DNA of 64,000 nt from Komarekiella atlantica HA4396-MV6. Its GTDB lineage: Bacteria > Cyanobacteriota > Cyanobacteriia > Cyanobacteriales > Nostocaceae. Below the pieces are notes generated by a model, which searched no databases, was not told where the DNA came from, and saw nothing but the letters and a program-made list of their open reading frames with translations. The position numbers were made by a program, and so were the translations under genes. Shown here piece after piece: positions 17,708 to 26,242 of the stretch. Where the stretch lies: the NCBI GenBank assembly GCA_019359395.1, contig JAHHHK010000032.1:1-64000 (forward strand). The letters run 5' to 3'. Position 1 is the stretch's first letter. Each line of letters opens with the position of its first letter.

Positions 17708-17860
17708 TTAAGACTTGCCATGTAGCTGTTTAATGCCAATGCGAGCATCCTCATCCATAATCAAGTCACTGCAATCAACACATTTGGTATGTACCAAAAA
17801 AAGATCCCCGGTTGTTAGCCGAGGTATTCTGCAAGTCGGTATTGTTGCACAAAGATATTT
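17708..17860 (-). pseudogene. Possible gene remnant or short ORF with Cys pairs
   Basis: An open minus-strand frame of about 50 codons ends at 17708. It reads (in part) IPRLTTGDLFLVHTKCVDC and SDLIMDEDARIGIKQLHGKS, which looks like real coding sequence with a C-x2-C pair. There is no ATG upstream in frame before the stop at 17861-17863; only an internal TTG is available. It may be the 3' end of a decayed gene. I do not recognise the family. Confidence 0.35.
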
Positions 17861-18123
17861 TTATACCAATTTAAAAAAGAATGCGATTGTAGAGACATTG
17901 CATTGCAACGTCTCTTTGCCGAAAAATTAAGGGTTGGGTTAAGATATAGGGCGAAAAACGCCAAGATTCCTTACTAAACTCCCAATACAGTTAAAAACAT
18001 GCAAATCGAATATCTTGACCTAGCAAAAAATTTTACACTTTTCAACCTAATGGGGCTTTGAAAAATAGATAAACATCCTTTAGGCTGACTTAATACACTT
18101 ATTGATCATCGAGAAAGTGCCAC

Positions 18124-18234
18124 ATGCGTGATCCACAGAAGAACGTCATTAAAATTGAGCCGGCAACCCTCGTTTTGATTGTGTCTGTCCTGATACTGTT
18201 GCCTTTGCTGGTTGTGGGTTTTTTATCGCAGTGA
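18124..18234 (+). CDS. 36-aa single-pass membrane peptide
   Basis: ATG at 18124 follows GAGAAAG by six bases and opens a 36-codon frame ending TGA at 18232-18234. The product has a polar N-terminus (MRDPQKNVIKIEPAT) and one hydrophobic helix (LVLIVSVLILLPLLVVGF), then SQ. It has the size and layout of the small single-helix subunits common in cyanobacterial thylakoid complexes, but does not match any of the Psb, Psa or Pet small subunits I can recall. It lies convergent with the aminotransferase gene. Confidence 0.5.
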   Translation: MRDPQKNVIKIEPATLVLIVSVLILLPLLVVGFLSQ

Positions 18235-18312
18235 TTCTCTAACAATACTATTGCGATCGCTCTTTTTATCAGGTGCGTTAACAACAGCGTAACGCACCAA
18301 ATCACACTAAAA

Positions 18313-19461
18313 CTACTCAGGTAAAACCTGCCGCAGTGCTGCTAAAAGTTGGTCAACGCTTTCTTTGCGACTGTTGAAACCCATCAGTCCAACACGCCAG
18401 ACTTTACCAGCTAATTCACCAAGACCACCACCAATCTCAATATTATGTTCATTGAGTAACTGCCGTGCAATTGCTTTACCATCTACTCCAGCAGGAATAC
18501 ACACAGTAGTAAGCGTTGGTAGCCGGAACTCTTGCTCAACGTGCAAACTCAGTCCTAAGTCTTCCAACCCTTCCCAGAGATACTCTACATTCTTTTGATG
18601 CCGCTGCCAGCAGTTTGCCAGCCCCTCCTCTGCAATCAAACGCAGTGCTTCCCGCAATGCATAATAAAGGTTAATAGGTGCTGTATGGTGATAGGTGCGT
18701 TCAGTGCCCCAATATTTGCCCAGCAACGACATATCCAAGTACCAATTTGCAACCTTCGTGTGGCGCTGCTGCAATTTCTCAACTGCACGTGGACTCATGG
18801 TAAAAGGTGAAGCGCCGGGTGAACAACCCAGCCCTTTTTGGCTACAGCTATAAGCCAAGTCAACTCCCCAAGCATCTAAAAATAAGGGGACACCACCTAG
18901 ACTTGTGACAGTATCCACCAGCAGCAGAGTGTCAAATTCACGGCACACTTCAGCTATTCCTTCCAAGGGTTGACGTGCGCCTGTAGAGGTTTCAGCATGA
19001 ACTAGAGCTAGAATAGCCGGACGATGAGTTTCTACAGCAGTTCTGAGTTCTTCCAACGTGAAGACTTTTCCCCAAGGTTTTGTAATAGTTCGCACATCAG
19101 CACCATATCGCCCAGCCATATCAACGAGACGATTTCCGAAGTAACCAGCTACACCAATCAAAACCACATCACCGGGTTCTGTAACATTAGCAATTGTCGC
19201 CTCCATGGCAGCTGTTCCCGTCCCGCTGACTGCAATAGTTAATGGGTTTTCTGTCTGCCATACGTAGCGCAACAGGGATTGAATCTCATCCATCAGTTCC
19301 AGAAAAGCTGGGTCAAGATGCCCAACAGGGGAGGTATTCATTGCCTGGAGTACTGTAGGATGGGCATTTGATGGCCCTGGCCCCAGTAGCAAACGGGATG
19401 GTATTTCTAAAGGCGCAAGTTGCAAGCGCTGATTGTCGTTAATTGCGATTGTCTGCGTCAT
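18313..19461 (-). CDS. Class V aminotransferase (alanine/serine-glyoxylate type)
   Basis: A 382-aa PLP enzyme of the AGXT/serine-pyruvate family. It shows the N-terminal LLLGPGPSNAHPTVLQAMNTSPVGHLDPAF, the substrate/PLP segment SGTGTAAMEATIANV, and DTVTSLGGVPLFLDAWGVDLAYSCSQKGLG with the Schiff-base Lys209. The C-terminal arginine region is VGLMGFNSR. In cyanobacteria such enzymes convert photorespiratory glyoxylate to glycine with alanine or serine as donor; which donor cannot be read from the sequence. It is transcribed alone. Confidence 0.92.
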   Translation of the reverse strand: MTQTIAINDNQRLQLAPLEIPSRLLLGPGPSNAHPTVLQAMNTSPVGHLDPAFLELMDEIQSLLRYVWQTENPLTIAVSGTGTAAMEATIANVTEPGDVVLIGVAGYFGNRLVDMAGRYGADVRTITKPWGKVFTLEELRTAVETHRPAILALVHAETSTGARQPLEGIAEVCREFDTLLLVDTVTSLGGVPLFLDAWGVDLAYSCSQKGLGCSPGASPFTMSPRAVEKLQQRHTKVANWYLDMSLLGKYWGTERTYHHTAPINLYYALREALRLIAEEGLANCWQRHQKNVEYLWEGLEDLGLSLHVEQEFRLPTLTTVCIPAGVDGKAIARQLLNEHNIEIGGGLGELAGKVWRVGLMGFNSRKESVDQLLAALRQVLPE

Positions 19462-19714
19462 AATTTATCCTCGTTAGATCATACTTACCGGATCATAGAG
19501 CGATCGCAGACTTGGATGTTAAACTAGCAGGCAATTAAAACAATACGCTGATCTAGCAAAGCCTCCTGCATCTATAAAACATAGTAAAGCAGAAGGCAGG
19601 GGAAGTTTCAAAATATACTATGTTAAAGTAAATGATGTGATGTCTAACAACAAGTCCTTTACGTCCAGGACTGCGTGCGATCGCCTCACCATTACGTGTC
19701 TAAGCTTCTTAGTG

Positions 19715-21202
19715 CTATTGCGCGATGTGCTTAATATAATGTACAATCGCTTCTGCTGTTGGAACATTCGTTGCAAGTAAAACTTGGTTAATATTACATA
19801 ACCTCAGCAAGGCTTCTTCATTTACTTGACCAGCCTGGGTTTGCAGAAAATCTCTTAAGAAAATAACTGCTAAAATATCTCCTGAGCAAACTAATGAAGC
19901 AATTGTTAAATATCCTCCAGATGTTGCCGCTGAGATTTGTTGACTAATAGTTATACCCGTCTGTTGATGTAAAACTTCACTAATAGATGGCCAAGTGATT
20001 GTGAAGCTATGCGAGAAAAACTCTTCATACTGAGCAACAAATTCCGCAAGTTCCGATTTCTTACTTTCATGAGCTATGAGTACTATTTTTCTTTGAGTGA
20101 GCGTTTGAGAATGGTCACTGACATTTGCTACTTCTGCAATCTCATGAAACAGAGTTTCTTCTGTTGTCTCTACATGAGTATTAGTAGATTCAAAGATTTC
20201 GCTGACGTTTGTAGGAAAAGAACTGACATCTATGTCATTAATATTTACGCTAACTTCTTCCGTGCCTGGACTACTAAAATCAATATATTGATTGCTAAAC
20301 ACTTCCAGAACTTCAGGTTGAGCTTTAACAGTATCATTGCGTACAAGTACTTGAGAAAATTGGCTTACTGTCTCAGATGTACCCAAATCTGTAGCTTCAG
20401 CGCTGATAACTTCTAAAACCGTATTTTCCTCCTCAGATTTCCGGCTAAACATATCAGATGGCTGTCCCAAATTAGCTTCTGTTGCAAGTGCTAGTTCAAA
20501 AACTAGAAGTTCATTGTTGATGGCTTCCAGAGCTTCTATTTCATCAATATCTATGCTGATTTCTTCTGCAACTTCGCTTACCATGTCTGGCGGTTTAATT
20601 ATGTCATCAGCGGTGATTATTGCCTCAAACACAGACATGATATCATCAGGCTGAGTAAAAGTAAATTTTGAGCTTTCGCTAATTTCTGGGTAAGCAGTAT
20701 TAGCAATTTCAGAGGTTTCTAATTCACCTGTAGTTTGACTAAATTCTTCAGCAGAGTCATGACTAACTTCTTCTGTTATTGGATTAGTAATATTAGAACT
20801 ATTAACATTTTCAGTCGTTTGTGAACTAGAAAGTAAAGCAGGATCTATAGTTCTAAAAATTGTCTCTGGTAATTGCTCAGATAAAAGATTGACTGCTTCT
20901 ACTATCAGAACGTAATCTCCGATCTGGATAGTATCTCCATCCTTCAAAATGTATAGTTGATCTTCTTCTGCCTGTTCTCCGTTAACTATTGAACCATTTC
21001 TACTGCCAAGGTCACAAAAGTAGTAACTTCCACCTTGAAGCAAAAACTTGCCATGTAGCCGACTGACATCAGGACTGTCTAGCACTACATCAGAGTCAGG
21101 AGCGCGACCTATTAACCATTCTCCCTTTATTGTAGTTTCTAAAACCAGGTCAACTTCATTTACTTCATTTACAGTTGGTGAATAGCTAACTTTTAGTTTC
21201 AT
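19715..21202 (-). CDS. FHA-domain protein with degenerate methylglyoxal-synthase-like C-terminus
   Basis: A 495-aa protein. Residues ~28-103 are a forkhead-associated phosphothreonine-binding domain with the key residues intact: IGRAPDSD, SRLHG (Ser47, Arg48, His50) and GSRNGSIVNG. Residues ~105-365 are an acidic Ser/Thr/Glu-rich low-complexity linker with many possible phosphorylation sites. Residues 370-495 resemble methylglyoxal synthase: RKIVLIAHESKK (catalytic-like His378), SGGYLTIASLV, VIFLRD, EEALLRLC and LLATNVPTAEAIV. The catalytic GGDQQ aspartate and the HDP segment of MgsA are replaced (GGYLT; TQAGQ), so it is probably not an enzyme. The role may be phospho-signal-dependent scaffolding. 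Confidence 0.82.
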   Translation of the reverse strand: MKLKVSYSPTVNEVNEVDLVLETTIKGEWLIGRAPDSDVVLDSPDVSRLHGKFLLQGGSYYFCDLGSRNGSIVNGEQAEEDQLYILKDGDTIQIGDYVLIVEAVNLLSEQLPETIFRTIDPALLSSSQTTENVNSSNITNPITEEVSHDSAEEFSQTTGELETSEIANTAYPEISESSKFTFTQPDDIMSVFEAIITADDIIKPPDMVSEVAEEISIDIDEIEALEAINNELLVFELALATEANLGQPSDMFSRKSEEENTVLEVISAEATDLGTSETVSQFSQVLVRNDTVKAQPEVLEVFSNQYIDFSSPGTEEVSVNINDIDVSSFPTNVSEIFESTNTHVETTEETLFHEIAEVANVSDHSQTLTQRKIVLIAHESKKSELAEFVAQYEEFFSHSFTITWPSISEVLHQQTGITISQQISAATSGGYLTIASLVCSGDILAVIFLRDFLQTQAGQVNEEALLRLCNINQVLLATNVPTAEAIVHYIKHIAQ

Positions 21203-21298
21203 ATTAATTTTTGGTTAATTTTACTGATTTTATCCACCCAGCGCTTACGGGTACTATATTCTAAATTCAAAATATCATTTTGCGACCAGTAGAAATAA

Positions 21299-21538
21299 TT
21301 AGCAATAAAGACTTGCGTCAGTCTCAGCCAATGCAGCCCGCAGATTTGTAAATACTTGCTTCAACTGAGCTATGAAATCATCATTAGCAAGTTTACCGTT
21401 TTCATCTTCGCCACTTTGATCTGATATATAGATAGTAGTTCCTCCTCGCGGTGCAATTACTACATGAGTATAGCCATTCTCAGATGAGTTATATAACTCT
21501 GTCGTGTTGATAAATTTAATTCCTGCATTCATGATCAA
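21299..21538 (-). pseudogene. RidA-family protein, N-terminal half only
   Basis: A 79-codon frame with YTHVVIAPRGGTTIYISDQSGEDENGKLANDDFIAQLKQVFTNLRAALAE. This matches the first ~65 residues of RidA/YjgF imine deaminases (normally ~125-130 aa). After ALAETDAS the frame runs into a stop. The second half, including the conserved arginine and the C-terminal P-x-R-x-x-V region, is absent both in frame and in the sequence just downstream. It is a truncated gene; the neighbours are unrelated. Confidence 0.6.
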
Positions 21539-21604
21539 AGTTCATCTGTTGAATCACTTACAACTATCAGCTTAATGTTATGCTGCATTTTAAAATGTGG
21601 CAGG

Positions 21605-22426
21605 CTATTTTTTTGCAATGTGAAAAGCAGAGATATATGAGAGATGAAGACTGCCCCCAAAGTCATCTTCGATTCGATTTCTCAATTCAGAGAATAAGCC
21701 TTCTTTACTATGTGTATCTAACTTTATATACGGCGAATAAGTGTTTAAAAGCATTAAATATTCATCGACAGTGTAGCTCACTTCTGATGTAACTTGACCA
21801 GATATTAAGTCTTTGAATTGCCCTGATTCGATGACCATGTTTCCTAAACTTCTCAAGATATTTTCTTGAGTTTCTTGGTCTTCATATCTGTCGAGAGTTG
21901 GAGCATGTACTTGATAAACTTGAGATAAGGATTGATACACTTCGTAGCAAGGTTGTAGTTCCTTGTTCCACAATAAAATCAAGTGGCCATTCTCTCTTAG
22001 GGCATTTGCTGCTTTTGGATATCCTATTTCTGGTGATATCCAGTGAAAAGAACTTGCTGCTAAAACGGCATCAAATTTTTCCACCTCTAGTGTCCACTCT
22101 TCAAAAGATGTGTTCTGAATTTCTACATTCGGATACGATTGACAATTTTGTTGAGCTAACGGAAAAAAATTTGGGTTGGGTTCTAAGCAAATCATTGAGC
22201 AGCCCAATTGAGCGAAGGCTACCGTTGCAGTTGCAGGGCCACATCCCACTTCCAGAATTTTTGAGTCAGTGGAGAGTTGAGCAACCTCTACAACTTGGTG
22301 AATCAAGTCTTGAGGATAGCGTGGTCTTGCTTTGTTGTAAGCTTCTGCTGCTGGAGAATACCAATTTTTGCGCTGTTCGAGATTTCTGCTGGAGTAACTG
22401 ATTATTGTTTGTTTTAAATCTTCCAT
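21605..22426 (-). CDS. Class I SAM-dependent methyltransferase
   Basis: 273 aa. Typical N-terminal lead-in (WYSPAAEAYNKARPRYPQDLI), SAM motif I ILEVGCGPATATVAF, acidic residue in CLEPNP (motif II), and FDAVLAASSFHWIS (motif IV). The post-motif region is AANALRENGHLILLWN. The family (UbiE-like or 'ARPRYP' subgroup) methylates diverse small molecules; the substrate is unknown. It lies upstream of the truncated ridA on the same strand with ~65 bp between them. Confidence 0.88.
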   Translation of the reverse strand: MEDLKQTIISYSSRNLEQRKNWYSPAAEAYNKARPRYPQDLIHQVVEVAQLSTDSKILEVGCGPATATVAFAQLGCSMICLEPNPNFFPLAQQNCQSYPNVEIQNTSFEEWTLEVEKFDAVLAASSFHWISPEIGYPKAANALRENGHLILLWNKELQPCYEVYQSLSQVYQVHAPTLDRYEDQETQENILRSLGNMVIESGQFKDLISGQVTSEVSYTVDEYLMLLNTYSPYIKLDTHSKEGLFSELRNRIEDDFGGSLHLSYISAFHIAKK

Positions 22427-22576
22427 AATCTACTTACGAGTAGTGCATCATCAAGCATAGGACGCCTTTTTGAAGGTTGGCAAATTGTAGAAGGATTTTT
22501 AGTAGATGGCTTTTAATGCTACACAGTTATCATCGTGCAAAAAGCGTAAAGTTTATCTGTTGTGGCTCTTGCTACT

Positions 22577-23779
22577 TCAATTCTTGGTTTTCTGAAACAT
22601 CCGACGCCTGCGCCCATTTTCAAACAAGGGTCTTCGTAACGGTACTACCTCAGCCTCACTACTCTCGCGTGCTACCCGAATCAGCAATCCAGCGGCTATC
22701 AAGCTGGCAATCATAGAATTACCACCATAACTAAACATAGGCAAAGGTAAGCCGGTGGTTGGTAGAGAACCTGTAGCAACGCCAATATGAAGCAATGATT
22801 GTCCTACCATCAAAATTGTTACACCGATCGCTACTAGTTGATGCACTGGATTTTTAGCCTTCAGTGCCACAATTAATCCCAGAGTGGCGAATAAAGCTAA
22901 AAGTGTTAACAACACCATACTGCCAACAAAGCCAAACTCTTCAGCGAATACGGCAAAAATAAAATCAGTGTCCTGAATTGGTAAATAAAACAGCTTTTGT
23001 TGAGAAAGCCCATATCCAGCTCCCCAAGTCTTACCAGAGCCTACCGCTAATAAACTTTGCACTAACTGGTAGCCATCCCCTGTAGCGTCCGCCCAAGGAT
23101 TGAGGAATGACATCACTCGCTTACGCTGATACTCTTTAATACTAATACTGAGGATTGCTAACATTACTCCACCGATTGCCGTTCCTCCTAAGTACTTGTA
23201 AGGCAATCCAGCTGCTAGGGCAATTAGCCAAATAGTCATGCCGCAAAGTGCTGTTGTACTCAAGTTAGGCTGGGCAAGAATTCCTAAAAGTACAAAACCA
23301 AAAATCAGGAGCCAAGTGAAGCGAACACGCCAACTTATTCGTTCCCACTGACCAAACAGGCGTGCGCTTTGCAACACTAAAAAGGGTTTAATCAATTCCG
23401 AGGGTTGAATGGGAATTGGGCCAATAGCTATCCAACGGGCCGCATCAAAAGCTTTTTTTCCCAAGCCTGGTATCAATGTGACGAAAATTAATGCTAAAAA
23501 CAGTATCAAAAACCAATGGGATGATCCCAAAATTTTCTGCAACGGTAGATTAACAATAATGTTGAATCCAATTAAGGAAACTAAAACCCAAATGACTTGA
23601 CGTTTAAAGTAGTACAACCCATCGTCATGACGGGCGTCAGCGACGGGATAAGATGCTGAGAATAGCATGATTAAGCCGACAAACAGCCAAATCAATGTTA
23701 ACCAGCGCAACAACCGCGCTTCTAATGCCCAAACGGAAACGGAATTACCAAAAATTGGAATCAGGCTACGTAGATTCAC
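22577..23779 (-). CDS. ftsW: Septal peptidoglycan glycosyltransferase FtsW (SEDS family)
   Basis: 400 aa, about ten transmembrane helices. SEDS motifs are visible: DGLYYFKRQ, RWIAIGPIPIQPSELIKPF, QPNLSTTALC and NPWADATGDGYQLVQSLLAVGSGKTWGAGYGLSQQKLFYLPIQDTDFIFAVFAEEFGF. The end is TGLPLPMFSYGGNSMIASLIAAGLLIRVARES. SEDS proteins polymerise lipid II during division (FtsW) or elongation (RodA). The length, the GSGKTWGAGYGLSQQK loop and the SYGGNS motif favour FtsW. Single gene. Confidence 0.93.
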   Translation of the reverse strand: MNLRSLIPIFGNSVSVWALEARLLRWLTLIWLFVGLIMLFSASYPVADARHDDGLYYFKRQVIWVLVSLIGFNIIVNLPLQKILGSSHWFLILFLALIFVTLIPGLGKKAFDAARWIAIGPIPIQPSELIKPFLVLQSARLFGQWERISWRVRFTWLLIFGFVLLGILAQPNLSTTALCGMTIWLIALAAGLPYKYLGGTAIGGVMLAILSISIKEYQRKRVMSFLNPWADATGDGYQLVQSLLAVGSGKTWGAGYGLSQQKLFYLPIQDTDFIFAVFAEEFGFVGSMVLLTLLALFATLGLIVALKAKNPVHQLVAIGVTILMVGQSLLHIGVATGSLPTTGLPLPMFSYGGNSMIASLIAAGLLIRVARESSEAEVVPLRRPLFENGRRRRMFQKTKN

Positions 23780-24024
23780 GCTCAGTACAGGTAAAAAGCT
23801 AGGAATTAGGAGTTAGGAATAAAACTTATAAATAATAACTCATAATATGATGCACCGCTTACATTGAAAAAGGATGCTATCAATTTTGCTGGCGCAGACT
23901 CCATTTGTATAGCCGAGGTAGCTAGTTGCTTTCCCAGAGTTTTAGCTACTGCTGTCTAGACTTCCTGTCTGAAGGTATCTTGTAGATGTTATGTTCTGAT
24001 AACTAAACCTGATTCTAAAGATAT

Positions 24025-25476
24025 TTATTTAATAAAACTCAATGATTTAACGCAATTCTCTGCCTGGTTATCCATCAATAGAGGAATTTCAACCCAAAAC
24101 TCAGTTCCCTGTCCGGGTTCTGATATACATCTGAGTGTTCCCCCGTGTTTTTCAACTACAATCTGATAGCTAATTGATAAACCTAATCCTGTACCCTTAC
24201 CTACGGGCTTAGTTGTGAAAAATGGATCGAATAACCGTTCCTTAACTGCTTGTGTCATTCCTGAACCATTGTCAGCAATTCGGATTACAACACACTTTGT
24301 TTCTATGACTTCCGTAGTAATTGTAATTGTATTAGGGTCAGCGTGAATTTCTGCGATCGCACGTTGACTGTTATAGTTGTCGAGTGCATCAATGGCATTA
24401 CTAATAATATTCATAAATACTTGATTCAATTGCCCAGCATAGCAATATACTAAAGGCAAATTTCCATAATTTTTAACTATTTTGATGCCAGGATGCTCAA
24501 CGCTATCCTTGAAGCGATTCTGTAGAATCAATAAAGTACTATCCAGTCCTTGGTGAATATCAACCCTTTTCATCTCCGCTTCATCAAGACGAGAGAAGTT
24601 CCGAAGGGACAGCACAATTTCAGCGATACGTTCGGCTCCTACTTGCATTGAATGTAGGATTTTAGGTAAATCATCTAATAAAAAATTTAAATCAATTGCT
24701 TCGATGCAATCTTGAATTTCTGACACAGGATTGGCATAAAACTGCTGGTACAGATGCACAAGCTTCAGCAGACATTGCGTATAATCTTTTGCATATTTTA
24801 AATTACCGTAAATAAAGTTAACAGGGTTGTTAATTTCGTGAGCAACTCCCGCAACTAATTGCCCCAAACTAGACATTTTCTCAGCCTGGACTAATTGAGC
24901 TTGAGTTTGCTGTAGCTCCCTGAGAGACTTTTCTAATTTTTTAGACTGTGCCTCAGCAATTTCTGCTAGATTTTCTTTGATTTGTAGCGCACTCTGTAGT
25001 TGTGACCTTTGCTGTTTCAGTTCCTTTGTTAATTTTTTGGCATCAGTCAAGGCGGTATTCTGAGCTTGCAGTAGAAAAAGGAAATCTACAATTGGGTCGT
25101 GAATCGCAAAGTCTTTGAGTTTGATACCAAAAGGAGCAAGGCTACTCGTATCTGTAATCCAGGGAGAACCCAAAAAAAATGTTACCTCCAGCTCTGGCAG
25201 ATACATTATCTGGCCCTTTAGCTGCATTCCGTTGTGTAGAAACTCCAATATGAACAGAGCACGGGACTGTTTATTAATAGCATCAAAATCGATTAGAATT
25301 TTTGGACGATTGATCTGGAAATGCTGCTCAATCAGTCTACCAACTAGTGGTTCAGGACTAATGCGTGCTAAAACATCACCAGTTTGTACAATTTCTCGAT
25401 TACGGTTAAACGCAAAGTGGAAAGGAAAAGCTTTCGCCAGCAACTCTGGCGAAAGAGTAAGGTGAGGAGGAGCCAT
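24025..25476 (-). CDS. HNOBA-domain histidine kinase, partner of H-NOX
   Basis: 483-aa soluble kinase. Residues ~14-140 form a heme-NO-binding-associated (HNOBA) domain of the kind found in soluble guanylate cyclases: FPFHFAFNRNREIVQTGDVLARI, RPKILIDFDAI, LKGQIMYL, FFLGSPWITD and LKDFAIHDPIVDFLFLLQAQN. A coiled coil (~140-200), HisKA (GQLVAGVAHEINNP, His213) and an HATPase with N, G1 and G2 boxes follow. It lies 10 bp downstream of the H-NOX gene. H-NOX/HNOBA-kinase pairs are known to respond to nitric oxide; here the ligand is inferred from that. The kinase core resembles the 5336-7201 kinase. Confidence 0.93.
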   Translation of the reverse strand: MAPPHLTLSPELLAKAFPFHFAFNRNREIVQTGDVLARISPEPLVGRLIEQHFQINRPKILIDFDAINKQSRALFILEFLHNGMQLKGQIMYLPELEVTFFLGSPWITDTSSLAPFGIKLKDFAIHDPIVDFLFLLQAQNTALTDAKKLTKELKQQRSQLQSALQIKENLAEIAEAQSKKLEKSLRELQQTQAQLVQAEKMSSLGQLVAGVAHEINNPVNFIYGNLKYAKDYTQCLLKLVHLYQQFYANPVSEIQDCIEAIDLNFLLDDLPKILHSMQVGAERIAEIVLSLRNFSRLDEAEMKRVDIHQGLDSTLLILQNRFKDSVEHPGIKIVKNYGNLPLVYCYAGQLNQVFMNIISNAIDALDNYNSQRAIAEIHADPNTITITTEVIETKCVVIRIADNGSGMTQAVKERLFDPFFTTKPVGKGTGLGLSISYQIVVEKHGGTLRCISEPGQGTEFWVEIPLLMDNQAENCVKSLSFIK

Positions 25477-25486
25477 GCTGCTGCGC

Positions 25487-26038
25487 TCAATTTGGTTTAT
25501 AAAGCACTAAAAACTCATCATGTTCAGCACCCTCATCCCGACTCTGGGTTTGGGTAACATGGACTTCTGTATCAAACCTTGTTCCCAATCCTTTAACTAG
25601 ACCAAGAATCATTGGTGTCAGCCCTTCTCTACTAGAGCGATAGTGTAAGTTTAAAGAATCGTCCTCCATATCAGTACACTCAAATGATGGGGGTTTGAGT
25701 TTGGGAAAACTGACTCCCACACGAGCATGAAGATTGTCAAGGTTTTCTAAAAACTCAGGCAGCGTATCTCCACTCATATCCATCATTTCGCCGTAGCCTT
25801 CTTGGGCTGTGTACTGAACCCAGAATTCTCCAAAGGCTTGCATAATCTCTGTGGAAGATAAACCCAGAACGACACTAGCAGCTTTTACCAGCCTGTGGGT
25901 GATGTTATCAGGGTAGCCTTCCATACTGAGGAAGACATCTACGTTTACCTCTGCTTTCTGCTTAATTTCTTTCCAAATCTCTTCGCCAAAGCGACTGCAC
26001 ACCATGTCTTGAATCGCTTTGTTCACTAATCCGTACAT
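25487..26038 (-). CDS. H-NOX haem nitric-oxide/oxygen-binding sensor
   Basis: 183 aa, the size of stand-alone H-NOX proteins. The proximal haem ligand is His104 in NLDNLHARVG. Pro116/Pro117 (KLKPPSFE) is the haem-distorting proline region. The haem-propionate motif YxSxR is present as HYRSSREG (Tyr133, Ser135, Arg137). The N-terminus MYGLVNKAIQDMV is diagnostic. It forms a two-gene operon with the HNOBA kinase. Close in sequence, by memory, to the structurally characterised Nostoc H-NOX. Whether it senses NO alone or also O2 cannot be settled from sequence. Confidence 0.96.
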   Translation of the reverse strand: MYGLVNKAIQDMVCSRFGEEIWKEIKQKAEVNVDVFLSMEGYPDNITHRLVKAASVVLGLSSTEIMQAFGEFWVQYTAQEGYGEMMDMSGDTLPEFLENLDNLHARVGVSFPKLKPPSFECTDMEDDSLNLHYRSSREGLTPMILGLVKGLGTRFDTEVHVTQTQSRDEGAEHDEFLVLYKPN

Positions 26039-26242
26039 GGAAACCTCCTTCTACACCTAATTTTGCTTTGTGAATTTGACCAAGATTTAATAACTAATCC
26101 GCTAAAGAGGTTAATTAAATTACCAGCTTTTCTGTAGTCAAACCTTGGTCTATTTGAATGAAAGCTTTAAAAACTGCAAAAAGTAAGAAAATATCTCTGT
26201 ATTTTAGTGCTACAAGTTAGCGTATTTGCATCCGTATTTTTA

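Noticed and set aside
17715-17930. 71-codon plus-strand ORF
   Set aside because: It is antisense to the more protein-like minus-strand frame and runs through a repeat; no RBS.
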